From Actinomycetes bacterium (lineage in GTDB: Bacteria; Actinomycetota; Actinomycetes; Mycobacteriales; Mycobacteriaceae), in contig JAEYMI010000013.1 of the NCBI GenBank assembly GCA_023461275.1, positions 124,001 to 188,000 on the forward strand: DNA of 64,000 nucleotides, in the 5' to 3' direction. Positions within the stretch are counted from its first letter, which is position 1; every line of letters begins with the position of its first letter. Both the position numbers and the translations under genes were made by a program. Positions 52,035 to 59,704 of this stretch are shown here, piece by piece. Under the pieces are notes generated by a model. The model had not been told where the DNA came from. It did not search any database and saw only the letters and a list, made by a program, of their open reading frames with translations.

Positions 52035-53627
52035 TCACCCGACCGACAGCGGCACCGTACGCGATCTGTTGCCCGATGCCACCGTCGCCCCGATCGGCTC
52101 CCACCCGGTCCACAGTCCGATCGGCACCGACACCGACGACCCGGCCCCGACCGCGATCGGACCGGCACTCCGCGCGGTGCGGTCGACGAAGACATCACTG
52201 CGTTCGGCCGAGATCAGAAGTGATTGCGGCGCAGCATAACTGCGCACCGCGACCTGGCCGAGCGGGCCGGGTTCGACGAGGACCCGCGCGCCCGGTATCA
52301 ACCGGATACCGGTGACGGTGGTCCCCACCGATCGCACCGAGTTCTCCGATGCGACAGCGACGGCGGCGCCGGTCGCGCGGGTGCTCGCCATCGCGATCCG
52401 CTGCCGTGCGGGGTCGATCTCGATGGTCACCGACGCGTCGTGCGGCACCGCGATCTGGTCCAGGGTCGCCGCCCACTCGCCGGCGATGCCGGTGAGATTG
52501 ATCCGCGCCGGCGGCCCTTGCGGCACACCGGAGATGGTCACCCGGAAGGGACGTCCGCGCGGCACGGTCATCACCCTGGCCTCGTCGTTGTCGAAGAGCT
52601 GGTCGAGCCCGGCGCCGGGAATGGGTTGCCCGGCAAGGTCGGTCAGGGTCAGGTCCCAGTCGACGTCGCCGACCGGCACTCCACGCTCGACGTCGGTGCC
52701 GTTGGTGTCGGTCACCATCAGGCGGGTACTGCTCGGGTTGGCCGCGCACTGCGGGCAGTCGTGGCGGGCCAGAGTCTGATCCACCGGGATCACCTGCAGC
52801 CCGTTGGCCGGCGACCCGTCGAACAGATACGAGTCGTCGGCCGGGTTGGCCGCGGTGGTGTAGTACCAGGTGTTGGCTGCCGGGTCGGTGACCATCATGG
52901 TTTCCTCGCCGGGAAAGTTGTTGTCGTACAGCACGATGCCGCGCTTGCCGCCGCCGATGTCGCGGATCTTGATGGGCGTCACGGCATGTCCGGCTTCTTT
53001 GTCGGCGGTGTAGAACGCCAGCATCGGTTGCTTGCCGCGGCGCCAGGAGTCGGTCAGCGTGGCCAACGCCGCCGACACCGAGTAGTCCTTGATGGCCGTT
53101 GACGTCGGCGGGAACGATTGGGTGCTGAACAGCCGCGAGATCGTCGCGTCGAGCTGCCCACTGATGGGCATCTGGTAGACCGACTGCCACGGAAGTCCGT
53201 AAGGCACCTTGCTGATTCGGCCCTCACGCAGCAGCCCGGCCATCGCGGCCATCCCGAGGCAGTGACCGCCGGACGCCGACGCCATCTCAAACTTCTGCAC
53301 GAGCTCGGCGGTGGTGGTCAGCGAACAGATTCCGGCGATCGAGCGTGCGCAGACGCCGGGGCCGAACAGGATCTGCATCTGCGTCGGGTCCAAGCCGCGT
53401 CGATGACCGTCGGCGTTGGGTCCCCAGTTACGGAAGGAGAAGCCGTCGCGTTTGACCTCGAAGCCGGACGACGCGATCACCGTGCCGGCTCTCGGATCGA
53501 CGCGCGTCGGGTATGCACCGGCCGGTGGCGGCCCGCTGACCTGCGCGGCGAGCAATCCGAGCGCGACGAGGCACCCGACGACGAGACCCCTGCCACGACC
53601 TGACAGCACCGGCACAGAAGCATGCAT
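52035..53627 (-). CDS. exported papain-fold cysteine-hydrolase-like protein
   Basis: A 530-residue secreted protein with a signal peptide ending PPPAGA (about 38). The segment ASASGGHCLGMAAMAGLL (Cys at about 123), EAGHAVTPIKI (His about 214) and IVLYDNNFPG (Asp about 235) follow the Cys-His-Asp/Asn order and spacing of papain-like C39-type hydrolases. The C-terminal half (290-530) is all-beta with repeated VTISGVP and TVTGIRL strands, probably binding or stalk domains. The enzymatic assignment is inference. Two extra Cys pairs (VCARSIAGIC, DCPQC) may be structural. Confidence 0.7.
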   Translation of the reverse strand: MHASVPVLSGRGRGLVVGCLVALGLLAAQVSGPPPAGAYPTRVDPRAGTVIASSGFEVKRDGFSFRNWGPNADGHRRGLDPTQMQILFGPGVCARSIAGICSLTTTAELVQKFEMASASGGHCLGMAAMAGLLREGRISKVPYGLPWQSVYQMPISGQLDATISRLFSTQSFPPTSTAIKDYSVSAALATLTDSWRRGKQPMLAFYTADKEAGHAVTPIKIRDIGGGKRGIVLYDNNFPGEETMMVTDPAANTWYYTTAANPADDSYLFDGSPANGLQVIPVDQTLARHDCPQCAANPSSTRLMVTDTNGTDVERGVPVGDVDWDLTLTDLAGQPIPGAGLDQLFDNDEARVMTVPRGRPFRVTISGVPQGPPARINLTGIAGEWAATLDQIAVPHDASVTIEIDPARQRIAMASTRATGAAVAVASENSVRSVGTTVTGIRLIPGARVLVEPGPLGQVAVRSYAAPQSLLISAERSDVFVDRTARSAGPIAVGAGSSVSVPIGLWTGWEPIGATVASGNRSRTVPLSVG

Positions 53628-53735
53628 GGCGTGAGATTAGCCGGGTATGTCGCATTCTTCAGCGGAACCGTGCGCTTTCATGCATCCGGTCATCGAGAAG
53701 GTGAATACCTGAGCCGAGCGATCGTTAGGTAATTA

Positions 53736-53805
53736 GTTCTTCCGCGTCGAACTCGACGATCCGGCACTTGCAGGACGCGGACGATCGAACTCGACGCGGA
53801 AGAAC
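53736..53805 (-). terminator. long hairpin after the G6PD-like gene
   Basis: GTTCTTCCGCGTCGA (53736-53750) pairs perfectly with TCGACGCGGAAGAAC (53791-53805), with partial pairing further in. It lies 8 bp downstream of the G6PD stop on the minus strand. Confidence 0.72.
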
Positions 53806-53813
53806 CAGACCGG

Positions 53814-55178
53814 TCAGAACTGCGACCACCCCGCCGGACCCGACGATCCGGCGGGGTAGTCGTCCAGCGGAACCTTGCCGGATGTCCAGGCGTCGATGAC
53901 GGGTTGCACTATGCGCCAACACTGTTCGGCCGAGTCGCCGCGGACCGAGAGGGTGGCGTCCCCGTCGAGGATGCCCGACAGCACCTCCGAGTACGCCCGC
54001 ACCGAGCCGTTCCCGAGGTTCGCCGACAGGTCGGTGCGTTTGAGGTCGAACGGGGCGGTCCCGTCGTGCACGTTCAGGTCCAACGACATGGTGTCGGTTC
54101 TGAAGTCGAACCGCAGGACGTTGGGAGCGATGTCGCCGGAGAACTGTTCGGGCAGGTGGTTGACCGGCCGGAACCGCACCACGATGTCCTTGTCCGCGGG
54201 GTCGAGCGCCTTGCCGGATCGCAGCGTGAACGGCACCCCCTGCCACCGCGCGGTGCGCACCTCGAAGGTGGCTTGCGCCAGCGTTTCGGTCTCCCTCGAC
54301 GGGTCGACGCCATCGGAGTCGACGTAGGACGGAAGGTGTTTACCACCAACGGTTCCCGCGGTGTAGCGACCGCGATGCGACGAGCCGACCGGGTCGTCGG
54401 CCCACACCGTGGTGGCCCGCAGTGCCGCACCCATCGCGTCGCGCAGGTCGCGTTCACCCAGCGATGCAGGCGGGTCCATCGCGATCACCGCCAGCAACTG
54501 CAGCAGATGACTCTGCAACATATCCTTCAGCGCCCCGGCGCCGTCGTAATAGCCTGCGCGGCCTTCCAATCCGAGCTCTTCGTCGTAGCGGATGACCACC
54601 GATTCGATGTGCTGCGCCGACCACACCGGCTCAAGTACCCGGTTGGCGAACCGAACTCCGAACAGATCGAGCAGAATCGACTGTCCGAGAAAGTGATCCA
54701 CGCGGAACACTTGATTCTCCGGCACCAGCCGCGCGAGCACCTCGTTGAAGTCGTGGGCGCTGCGTTCGTCGGTGCCGAACGGTTTCTCCGGCGCCAGGAT
54801 GGTGCCCGCGGGGAGGTCGACGTCGGCCATGGCGCGGCAGGCCTCTTCGGCGATGGTCGGCGGCACCGCGAAGTAGAAGACCGGACGCCCGTGCACGGCG
54901 TCGAGAACCGTGCGAATGCCGTCGGCGGTGCTGATGTCGGCCTGCACAAATACCGCGGCATCGGCGACCGCGGTGGCCGAATCCGAGGCGTCGTCGCCGA
55001 ACGCCTCACGCACGTGGGCGCGCCAGTCGTCGTCGGAAACGCCTTTACGGCCGACACCGATGAGCTGCACCGACCGTTCCGGCTCCAACCCGAGCAGTTG
55101 CGCGAGAGCGGGCAGCAGCAGGCGCGCGGCGAGGTCACCGTTCGCGCCGGCGATGATCAGCGAGGTGGAGTCGGTCAT
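53814..55178 (-). CDS. zwf: glucose-6-phosphate dehydrogenase paralogue
   Basis: A 454-residue protein from ATG 55178. The NADP motif is IIAGANGDLAARLLLPAL (GANGDLA instead of the usual GASGDLA), the EKPFGTD loop is present, and the active-site segment reads RVDHFLGQ instead of RIDHYLGK, so the substrate-binding Lys is replaced by Gln while the catalytic Asp-His remain. The C-terminal G6PD domain is complete (GRAGYYDGAGALKDMLQSHLLQLL). It probably oxidises glucose-6-phosphate or a related sugar phosphate. It is transcribed after the RsbW-like gene at 55240. Confidence 0.82.
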   Translation of the reverse strand: MTDSTSLIIAGANGDLAARLLLPALAQLLGLEPERSVQLIGVGRKGVSDDDWRAHVREAFGDDASDSATAVADAAVFVQADISTADGIRTVLDAVHGRPVFYFAVPPTIAEEACRAMADVDLPAGTILAPEKPFGTDERSAHDFNEVLARLVPENQVFRVDHFLGQSILLDLFGVRFANRVLEPVWSAQHIESVVIRYDEELGLEGRAGYYDGAGALKDMLQSHLLQLLAVIAMDPPASLGERDLRDAMGAALRATTVWADDPVGSSHRGRYTAGTVGGKHLPSYVDSDGVDPSRETETLAQATFEVRTARWQGVPFTLRSGKALDPADKDIVVRFRPVNHLPEQFSGDIAPNVLRFDFRTDTMSLDLNVHDGTAPFDLKRTDLSANLGNGSVRAYSEVLSGILDGDATLSVRGDSAEQCWRIVQPVIDAWTSGKVPLDDYPAGSSGPAGWSQF

Positions 55179-55239
55179 GATCGACGGTAACCCGCTCGGA
55201 GAGGTCGGTGGGCCGACTCCATCGATCAGGCGACTCCGA

Positions 55240-55641
55240 TCAGGCAACCAACTCCTTGCAGCAGAACACTTCGAAGTGGGCGGGATCGTCGTCGACGACC
55301 CTGATCTCGTCGAGCAGGATCGTCGCCATCCGCCAGCCGACGTCGTCGGTGATTCCGATGGCGCCGCCGGCCAGGCGCGCGCACACCGTCCAGCTGACCG
55401 AGTTCCGATCGACCTCGACCCGACAGTCCAGCGGTTCACTCGACACCGACCGGGCCACCACCGACCCGCAGATGGAGTCCAGAGCGAACCTGACGTCGAC
55501 GACGGCATCGGGATCAATGGGCACGTCGTCGAACCAGATACTGCGCAGCAGCGCTCCGACGGAGCGTCTGATGAGCCGCAGGCTCGACGTGCTGGCCGAC
55601 GTACCGAAATCGATGGTGATGTCTGTGGGTGGGTACATCAT
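55240..55641 (-). CDS. RsbW/HATPase-like regulator, degenerate ATP site
   Basis: A 133-residue protein from ATG 55641 with CGGAGA upstream. Its pattern (DAVVDVRFALDSICGSVVARS...LDCRVEVDRNSVSWTVCARLAG...VGWRMATILLDEIRV) follows anti-sigma kinases of the RsbW type and resembles the protein encoded at 57946-58434. The N-box residues that bind Mg-ATP (E..N..xH) are not evident, so it may bind partners without kinase activity. It is divergent from the PAS-ANTAR gene. Confidence 0.6.
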   Translation of the reverse strand: MMYPPTDITIDFGTSASTSSLRLIRRSVGALLRSIWFDDVPIDPDAVVDVRFALDSICGSVVARSVSSEPLDCRVEVDRNSVSWTVCARLAGGAIGITDDVGWRMATILLDEIRVVDDDPAHFEVFCCKELVA

Positions 55642-55797
55642 TCTCCGACAATCGGGGCGGGGAATCGGGGCAGGACTGACCGGTGGGTACCCGGCCGTCG
55701 GTGATTTCAAACCACTTTGTCTTGGTCGCGACAAAACCACTTCCACCATCAAGTATTCTTTTCCCTTGCCCGAGACCGCCGGCACGTGGGTTCTTTG

Positions 55798-56490
55798 ATG
55801 TCTGTTGTTGGGGATGGCGATATGCGCGATGACGAGCACCTGGACGACACCGGGGAAGACGCTCTCACCGAATCCGAGAGTGTCCGACATGTCGGCAGTT
55901 TCCGGTTCTTCTTCGATTCACAGATCTGGGAATGGTCCGACGAGGTTGCGATCCTGCACGGTTACCAGCCCGGCGAAGCGGTCCCGACCACGGAGCTGGT
56001 GGCCAGCCACAAGCATCCCGACGATCGCGAGAAGTTCGAGAAGATGCTCAGCGACATGCTGACTCACCGCACCCCGTTCTCCAGCGAGCACCGCATCGTC
56101 GACGCACAGGGCAACATCCGGTACATGACCGTGGTCGCCGAGCAGATGCGTGACGACGACGGAGTGGTCATCGGCACCGAAGGTTTCTACCTCGACATCA
56201 CCGGCCTGCACAGCCAGACCCTTCAGGAAGTCGACCGCCACGTCGGCCGGTTCCGGGAAACCCAGGCGGTGATCGAGCAGGCCAAGGGAATGCTCATGCT
56301 GGCCTACAGCGTCAGCGACGACCGCGCCTTCGAGGTCCTGCGATGGCGGTCGCAGACGTCGAACACCAAACTCCATGTCATCTGCCGCAACATCGTCGAC
56401 GGAAGTCGGCGTATCTCGTTGTCGGAGCACACCCGGCAGAGTTTCGATCAGTTGCTGTTGGGTTCCCACCAGTCCGACGCCGCGGAATAG
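55798..56490 (+). CDS. PAS-ANTAR regulatory protein
   Basis: A 230-residue protein. The PAS domain (about 30-140) has GSFRFFFDSQIWEWSDEVAILHGYQPGEAVPTTELV and a PAC-like EHRIVDAQGNIRYMTVVAEQM. The ANTAR domain (about 145-205) has AVIEQAKGMLMLAYSVSDDRAFEVLRWRSQTSN. ANTAR domains bind two-hexaloop RNA hairpins to prevent termination. The PAS ligand is unknown. The first residues are acidic. It is the last gene before the convergent sigma factor gene (24-bp gap). Confidence 0.9.
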   Translation: MSVVGDGDMRDDEHLDDTGEDALTESESVRHVGSFRFFFDSQIWEWSDEVAILHGYQPGEAVPTTELVASHKHPDDREKFEKMLSDMLTHRTPFSSEHRIVDAQGNIRYMTVVAEQMRDDDGVVIGTEGFYLDITGLHSQTLQEVDRHVGRFRETQAVIEQAKGMLMLAYSVSDDRAFEVLRWRSQTSNTKLHVICRNIVDGSRRISLSEHTRQSFDQLLLGSHQSDAAE

Positions 56491-56514
56491 TCCGGAATCG
56501 CCCGAACAGCGGGC

Positions 56515-57414
56515 TCACGGCTCCCGCGGGCCGAGGGCCGAGCGCAACGTCCGCAGGGTCGAGGCCAGGATCCTCGACACATGCATTTGCGACACCCCCA
56601 CCTGCTTGGCGATCTCGCTCTGCGACATCGCATGAAAGAACCGCAGGACGAGAACTCGACGCTCCCGCTCCGAGAGGTTCTCCAGAACCGGTCTGAGCGT
56701 GGCGAATTCGTCGATCCGCGCGAGTTCGGGGTCATCGTCGCCCAGACGGTCGGCGATGGGGCGCCCGGCGTCGTCGGATGCGGCGTCGATGGAGGTTGCG
56801 GCGTAGGCCGAGCGTGCCATCAGGCCGTCGATCACATCGTCGACGGGGATGTCCAGGTGTGCGGCGAGTTCGGTAGGCCGCGGCGACCGTCCGAGCTGTT
56901 GCACCAATTCGTCACCGGCCCTGGCGATCTCGAGTGCCAGCTCCTGCGCGCGGCGCGGTACCCGGATCGACCAGGTGGTGTCGCGGAAGTGTCGCTTGAC
57001 CTCCCCCATCACCGTGGGGACGGCGAACGCGAGGAAGTCGGCGCCCTGTTCCGCGTCGAAGCGGTCCACCGCATTGACCACCCCGATGCACGCGACCTGC
57101 AGCAGATCGTCGAATGCCGCACCGCGATCGGCGTAGCGTCTGGCGATGTTCTCGGCCAGCGGCAGGCACCGACTGATGGCGTCGTCGCGCATCCGGGCCC
57201 GCCGAACGGCGTCGGGCTCGGCCCGCATCTCCGTCAGTACCGACGCGACGTCGGCGTAGTCATCATGTGCAGGGTCGTCATGCGCAGGGTCGTTATGTGC
57301 AGGGTCGTCATGTGCAGGGTCACCATGTTCGACGTCACCATGTGCAGAGTGGTCGTCCCCAGAGTCACCCTCACCGGATGACTCACCCACCTCGGGTGGC
57401 TGGGCAACGGGCAC
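56515..57414 (-). CDS. SigB/SigF-type alternative sigma factor
   Basis: A 299-residue sigma factor from GTG 57414, with AGAGGA upstream. Region 2 is PLAENIARRYADRGAAFDDLLQVACIGVVNAVDRFD and FLAFAVPTVMGEVKRHFRDTTWSIRVPRRAQEL. Region 3 starts near LGRSPRPTELAAHLDIPVDDVIDGL, and region 4 is LSERERRVLVLRFFHAMSQSEIAKQVGVSQMHVSRIL. This is the stress and sporulation-type group under partner-switching control. A DPAHD/N repeat (15-nt units at 57264-57323) extends the N-terminus. The STAS gene is divergent. Confidence 0.9.
   Translation of the reverse strand: MPVAQPPEVGESSGEGDSGDDHSAHGDVEHGDPAHDDPAHNDPAHDDPAHDDYADVASVLTEMRAEPDAVRRARMRDDAISRCLPLAENIARRYADRGAAFDDLLQVACIGVVNAVDRFDAEQGADFLAFAVPTVMGEVKRHFRDTTWSIRVPRRAQELALEIARAGDELVQQLGRSPRPTELAAHLDIPVDDVIDGLMARSAYAATSIDAASDDAGRPIADRLGDDDPELARIDEFATLRPVLENLSERERRVLVLRFFHAMSQSEIAKQVGVSQMHVSRILASTLRTLRSALGPREP
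57264..57323 (-). repeat. 15-nt coding repeat in the sigma factor N-terminus
   Basis: Four in-frame units of the type CATGTGCAGGGTCGT (plus strand) encode DPAHD, DPAHN, DPAHD, DPAHD. A more degenerate copy continues to about 57353 (GDVEHGD). Confidence 0.85.
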
Positions 57415-57609
57415 GGGTGTCCTCTCGCGGCGGTGAAAACGACGGTGTACCTGGTGTTTCGCCTGCGTATGGCTGTGCGCCTTGTACAGCGCTCCACACC
57501 ACCGTACGGTTGATCTCAGCGGTTCAGTCAATAGCTGCGTTGCGACCAAGACGCGCGATCTCACGATCGACGTCGGGCGTCGGTGCGACAACCAGGACGG
57601 ACTCGCCTC

Positions 57610-57993
57610 ATGCACGTCACCTCCCACCAGCTCGACTCTGCGATCTCACCCACCTCAACCACAGCAAGCGATCCGATTTGCCTGCAACGGTTTCAGGGTG
57701 ACATCGACGCGCAGACGGCGGCCGATTTCGCCGCCGCACTCGACCGCGTGTCCGGACAGAAGCCCGGCGCGGTCATTCTCGACATGAGCGGTGTCGATTT
57801 CCTCAGTGCGTCAGGGTTGGCGCTGCTCGTCGAATTCTGTGATGGCGCAGCACTTCTCGGCTGGCACGTGGTGTGCGTCGGACGGCGCGCGGTCAGCCGG
57901 CCGATCGAGGCGTGCGGGTTCGGGGATTCGGTAGCGGTGTTCGACTCACTCGAGGGTGCCGGACGCGCGCTCGCCACACTCGCCGACGACTGA
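57610..57993 (+). CDS. STAS-domain anti-anti-sigma factor
   Basis: A 127-residue protein from ATG 57610. FQGDIDAQTAADFAAALDRV, VILDMSGVDFLSASGLALLVEF (with the phosphorylatable Ser in SASG) and WHVVCVGRRAVSRPIEACGFGDSVAVFDSLEGA give a complete STAS fold. It should bind an RsbW-like anti-sigma and free the sigma factor. Its 3' end overlaps the convergent anti-sigma-like gene by 48 bp. Confidence 0.88.
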   Translation: MHVTSHQLDSAISPTSTTASDPICLQRFQGDIDAQTAADFAAALDRVSGQKPGAVILDMSGVDFLSASGLALLVEFCDGAALLGWHVVCVGRRAVSRPIEACGFGDSVAVFDSLEGAGRALATLADD

Positions 57994-58434
57994 TCCCAGA
58001 TCATCGATATCACTGCGGTTCTTGGCAATTCGCACGGTCACCAGACGCCCCTCACGGGTGTCGGCGTAGTCGATGGACTGCGCATCGGTGACGGTGCCGA
58101 CCACGTGCCACCCGAAACCGGTGGTGGCGATCTCGTGTCGAGGATCAACGAGGGTGCTCATCCGGCAGACCGCGGTCTGCTCACCGATATCGAGGACCAC
58201 GGTCAACGCCCTGTCCGGCCGCGCCGACGCGATCAGCTGCGAACAGATCTCGTCGATTCCGAGACGCAGATCGGCGACGTCGTCGATCGCCCAATCACCG
58301 CCGAAGAGCGCCTGTTCGGCCACCGCACGGATGATCGGCAGCGTCGACGACTGCGCGGCCACCGAGAGTGTCACGGGCACACCGAACACCTCGCCCCCGG
58401 ACTGCTTGTTCACCCGCGGTTCCACCACCAACAT
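57946..58434 (-). CDS. RsbW-type anti-sigma factor/HATPase regulator
   Basis: A 162-residue protein: PVTLSVAAQSSTLPIIRAVAEQALFGGDWAIDDVADLRLGIDEICSQLIASA is the usual RsbW N-terminal half (a degenerate N-box with Glu in GIDEI), and TTGFGWHVVGTVTDAQSIDYADTREGRLVTVRI the C-terminal part. Such proteins bind sigma factors or phosphorylate STAS partners. The gene is convergent with the STAS gene and the two overlap by 48 bp. Confidence 0.78.
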   Translation of the reverse strand: MLVVEPRVNKQSGGEVFGVPVTLSVAAQSSTLPIIRAVAEQALFGGDWAIDDVADLRLGIDEICSQLIASARPDRALTVVLDIGEQTAVCRMSTLVDPRHEIATTGFGWHVVGTVTDAQSIDYADTREGRLVTVRIAKNRSDIDDLGSVVGECGERASGTLE

Positions 58435-58522
58435 TCCTCCTCACCGGATCCACTGGCTGAGCTGGTTACCCGCGAAGCGGCAGTTCCAAACGTCGGGCCG
58501 ATGCCGCCGATGACACCACACC

Positions 58523-59391
58523 ATGCAGAACAGGACCGGTATGAAACCTGCCACCACGGCGCTCACCCCCGTCGAGAAGACCGCCATTCCCGCTAGAATC
58601 CTGCCCGCCCCGACCGTCGTCGGCTTCGACCACGCAGAAGTGTATCGGCCACAAGAGGATTCGTGGCTGCTCATCGACGTGTTGCGCGAGCGGGGGCTGG
58701 CCGCGGGTGCACACGCCGCCGACCTGTGCACCGGCAGCGGTGTCATCGCTTATGAATGCAGCATTCTCGGCGCGCGGTCGGTGCTCGCCGTCGACTCATC
58801 TGCGGCAGCCGTCGAGGCCACCCGGCGGCGTTGCGCCGACGCGTTGTCGCCGGTCACGGTCGAACACGCCGATGTCAGCGACCTACTCGACTGTGGCTTT
58901 CTCGACGGTGGATTTCTCGACGGTGGCTCTCTCGATGGGGGCCACCCGCGGGTTTCGACCTGATCACCTGTAATCCGCCATACGTACCCGCGCTCCCGAT
59001 CGCCCTCGACCCGCATGACGATGTCGTGGCGGCGCAGATGACCGTGGGACCGCACGAGAATCTGGGACCACGGCAAGCGTGGGATGCCGGCGCCGACGGC
59101 CGCGACGTGATCGACGCGGTGTGCGCCATCGCTCCGACACTGCTGCGTCCCGGCGGCACGATCCTGCTGGTGCACTCGGAGTTCGCCGACGTGCCGGCCA
59201 CCGCGACCGCCTTGACCCGCGCCGGTCTGCACACCGAGGTCGCCGCCACCGTAACCATCCCGTTCGGGCCGGTGCTGCGTCGTCAGAGTTGGTGGCTAGA
59301 AGCCCGCGGACTACTCGAACCAGGCTGTCGGACAGAGGTGTTGGCGGTCATCGCGGCAACTCGCCCGTCGCTTGAGAGCGCCGCACGATGA
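58523..59391 (+). pseudogene. HemK2/PrmC-like methyltransferase with a frameshift in a repeat tract
   Basis: The first frame (58523-58963) has VYRPQEDSWLLIDVL and the SAM motif DLCTGSGVIAYECS, then DLLDCGFLDGGFLDGGSLDGGHPRVST and a stop. The second frame resumes the protein at AGFDLITCNPPYVPAL, with the NPPY active-site motif, and runs to 59391. The break is at G-run 58937-58941; one extra G would join the frames as LDGGPPAGFDLI. The DNA just before it is a 15-nt tandem repeat (GGNTTTCTCGACGGT type). It may be a real mutation, slippage or a sequencing error. The enzyme would methylate a Gln in a GGQ release factor or similar. Confidence 0.75.
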
Positions 59392-59588
59392 CCGAACCGC
59401 AGAACTGCTTGCCGGTCAGGATGACTCGCGGTGGTCCGGTGATGATCCCGGGCCCGGTCGACATCGAATTGCCCGACGGCACCCACGTGCGATCCGACCG
59501 GTTCATGGTGGCCCTGTGCGCGTGCGGTCGCAGCCGCACATATCCCATGTGCGACACCAGCCATCGTCGACGTCGGCCGCCGACCTGA
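59388..59588 (+). CDS. CDGSH iron-sulfur domain protein
   Basis: A 66-residue protein. LCACGRSRTYPMCDTSH is the CxC-x8-CDxSH cluster motif (variant CDTSH), which holds a 2Fe-2S cluster with three Cys and one His. FMVALCACGRS is the expected lead-in. CDGSH proteins act in redox and iron-sulfur transfer. Its ATG overlaps the methyltransferase stop by 4 bp. Confidence 0.92.
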   Translation: MTEPQNCLPVRMTRGGPVMIPGPVDIELPDGTHVRSDRFMVALCACGRSRTYPMCDTSHRRRRPPT

Positions 59589-59597
59589 TCCCCAACC

Positions 59598-59642
59598 GCT
59601 GGTCGAGTGCTCCGAGCCGCCAGGCGAGGAGCGTATCGAGAC
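59598..59642 (+). repeat. family C 46-bp element, copy after the CDGSH gene
   Basis: GCTGGTCGAGTGCTCC...GCGTATCGAGACC matches the copies at 10215 and 31649; it starts 9 bp after the CDGSH stop. Confidence 0.85.
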
Positions 59643-59704
59643 CCTGACCGGTAGTTATCTCGAATCGTCCATCCAATATCCGCAACGTCGACAAGAATCG
59701 AAGA

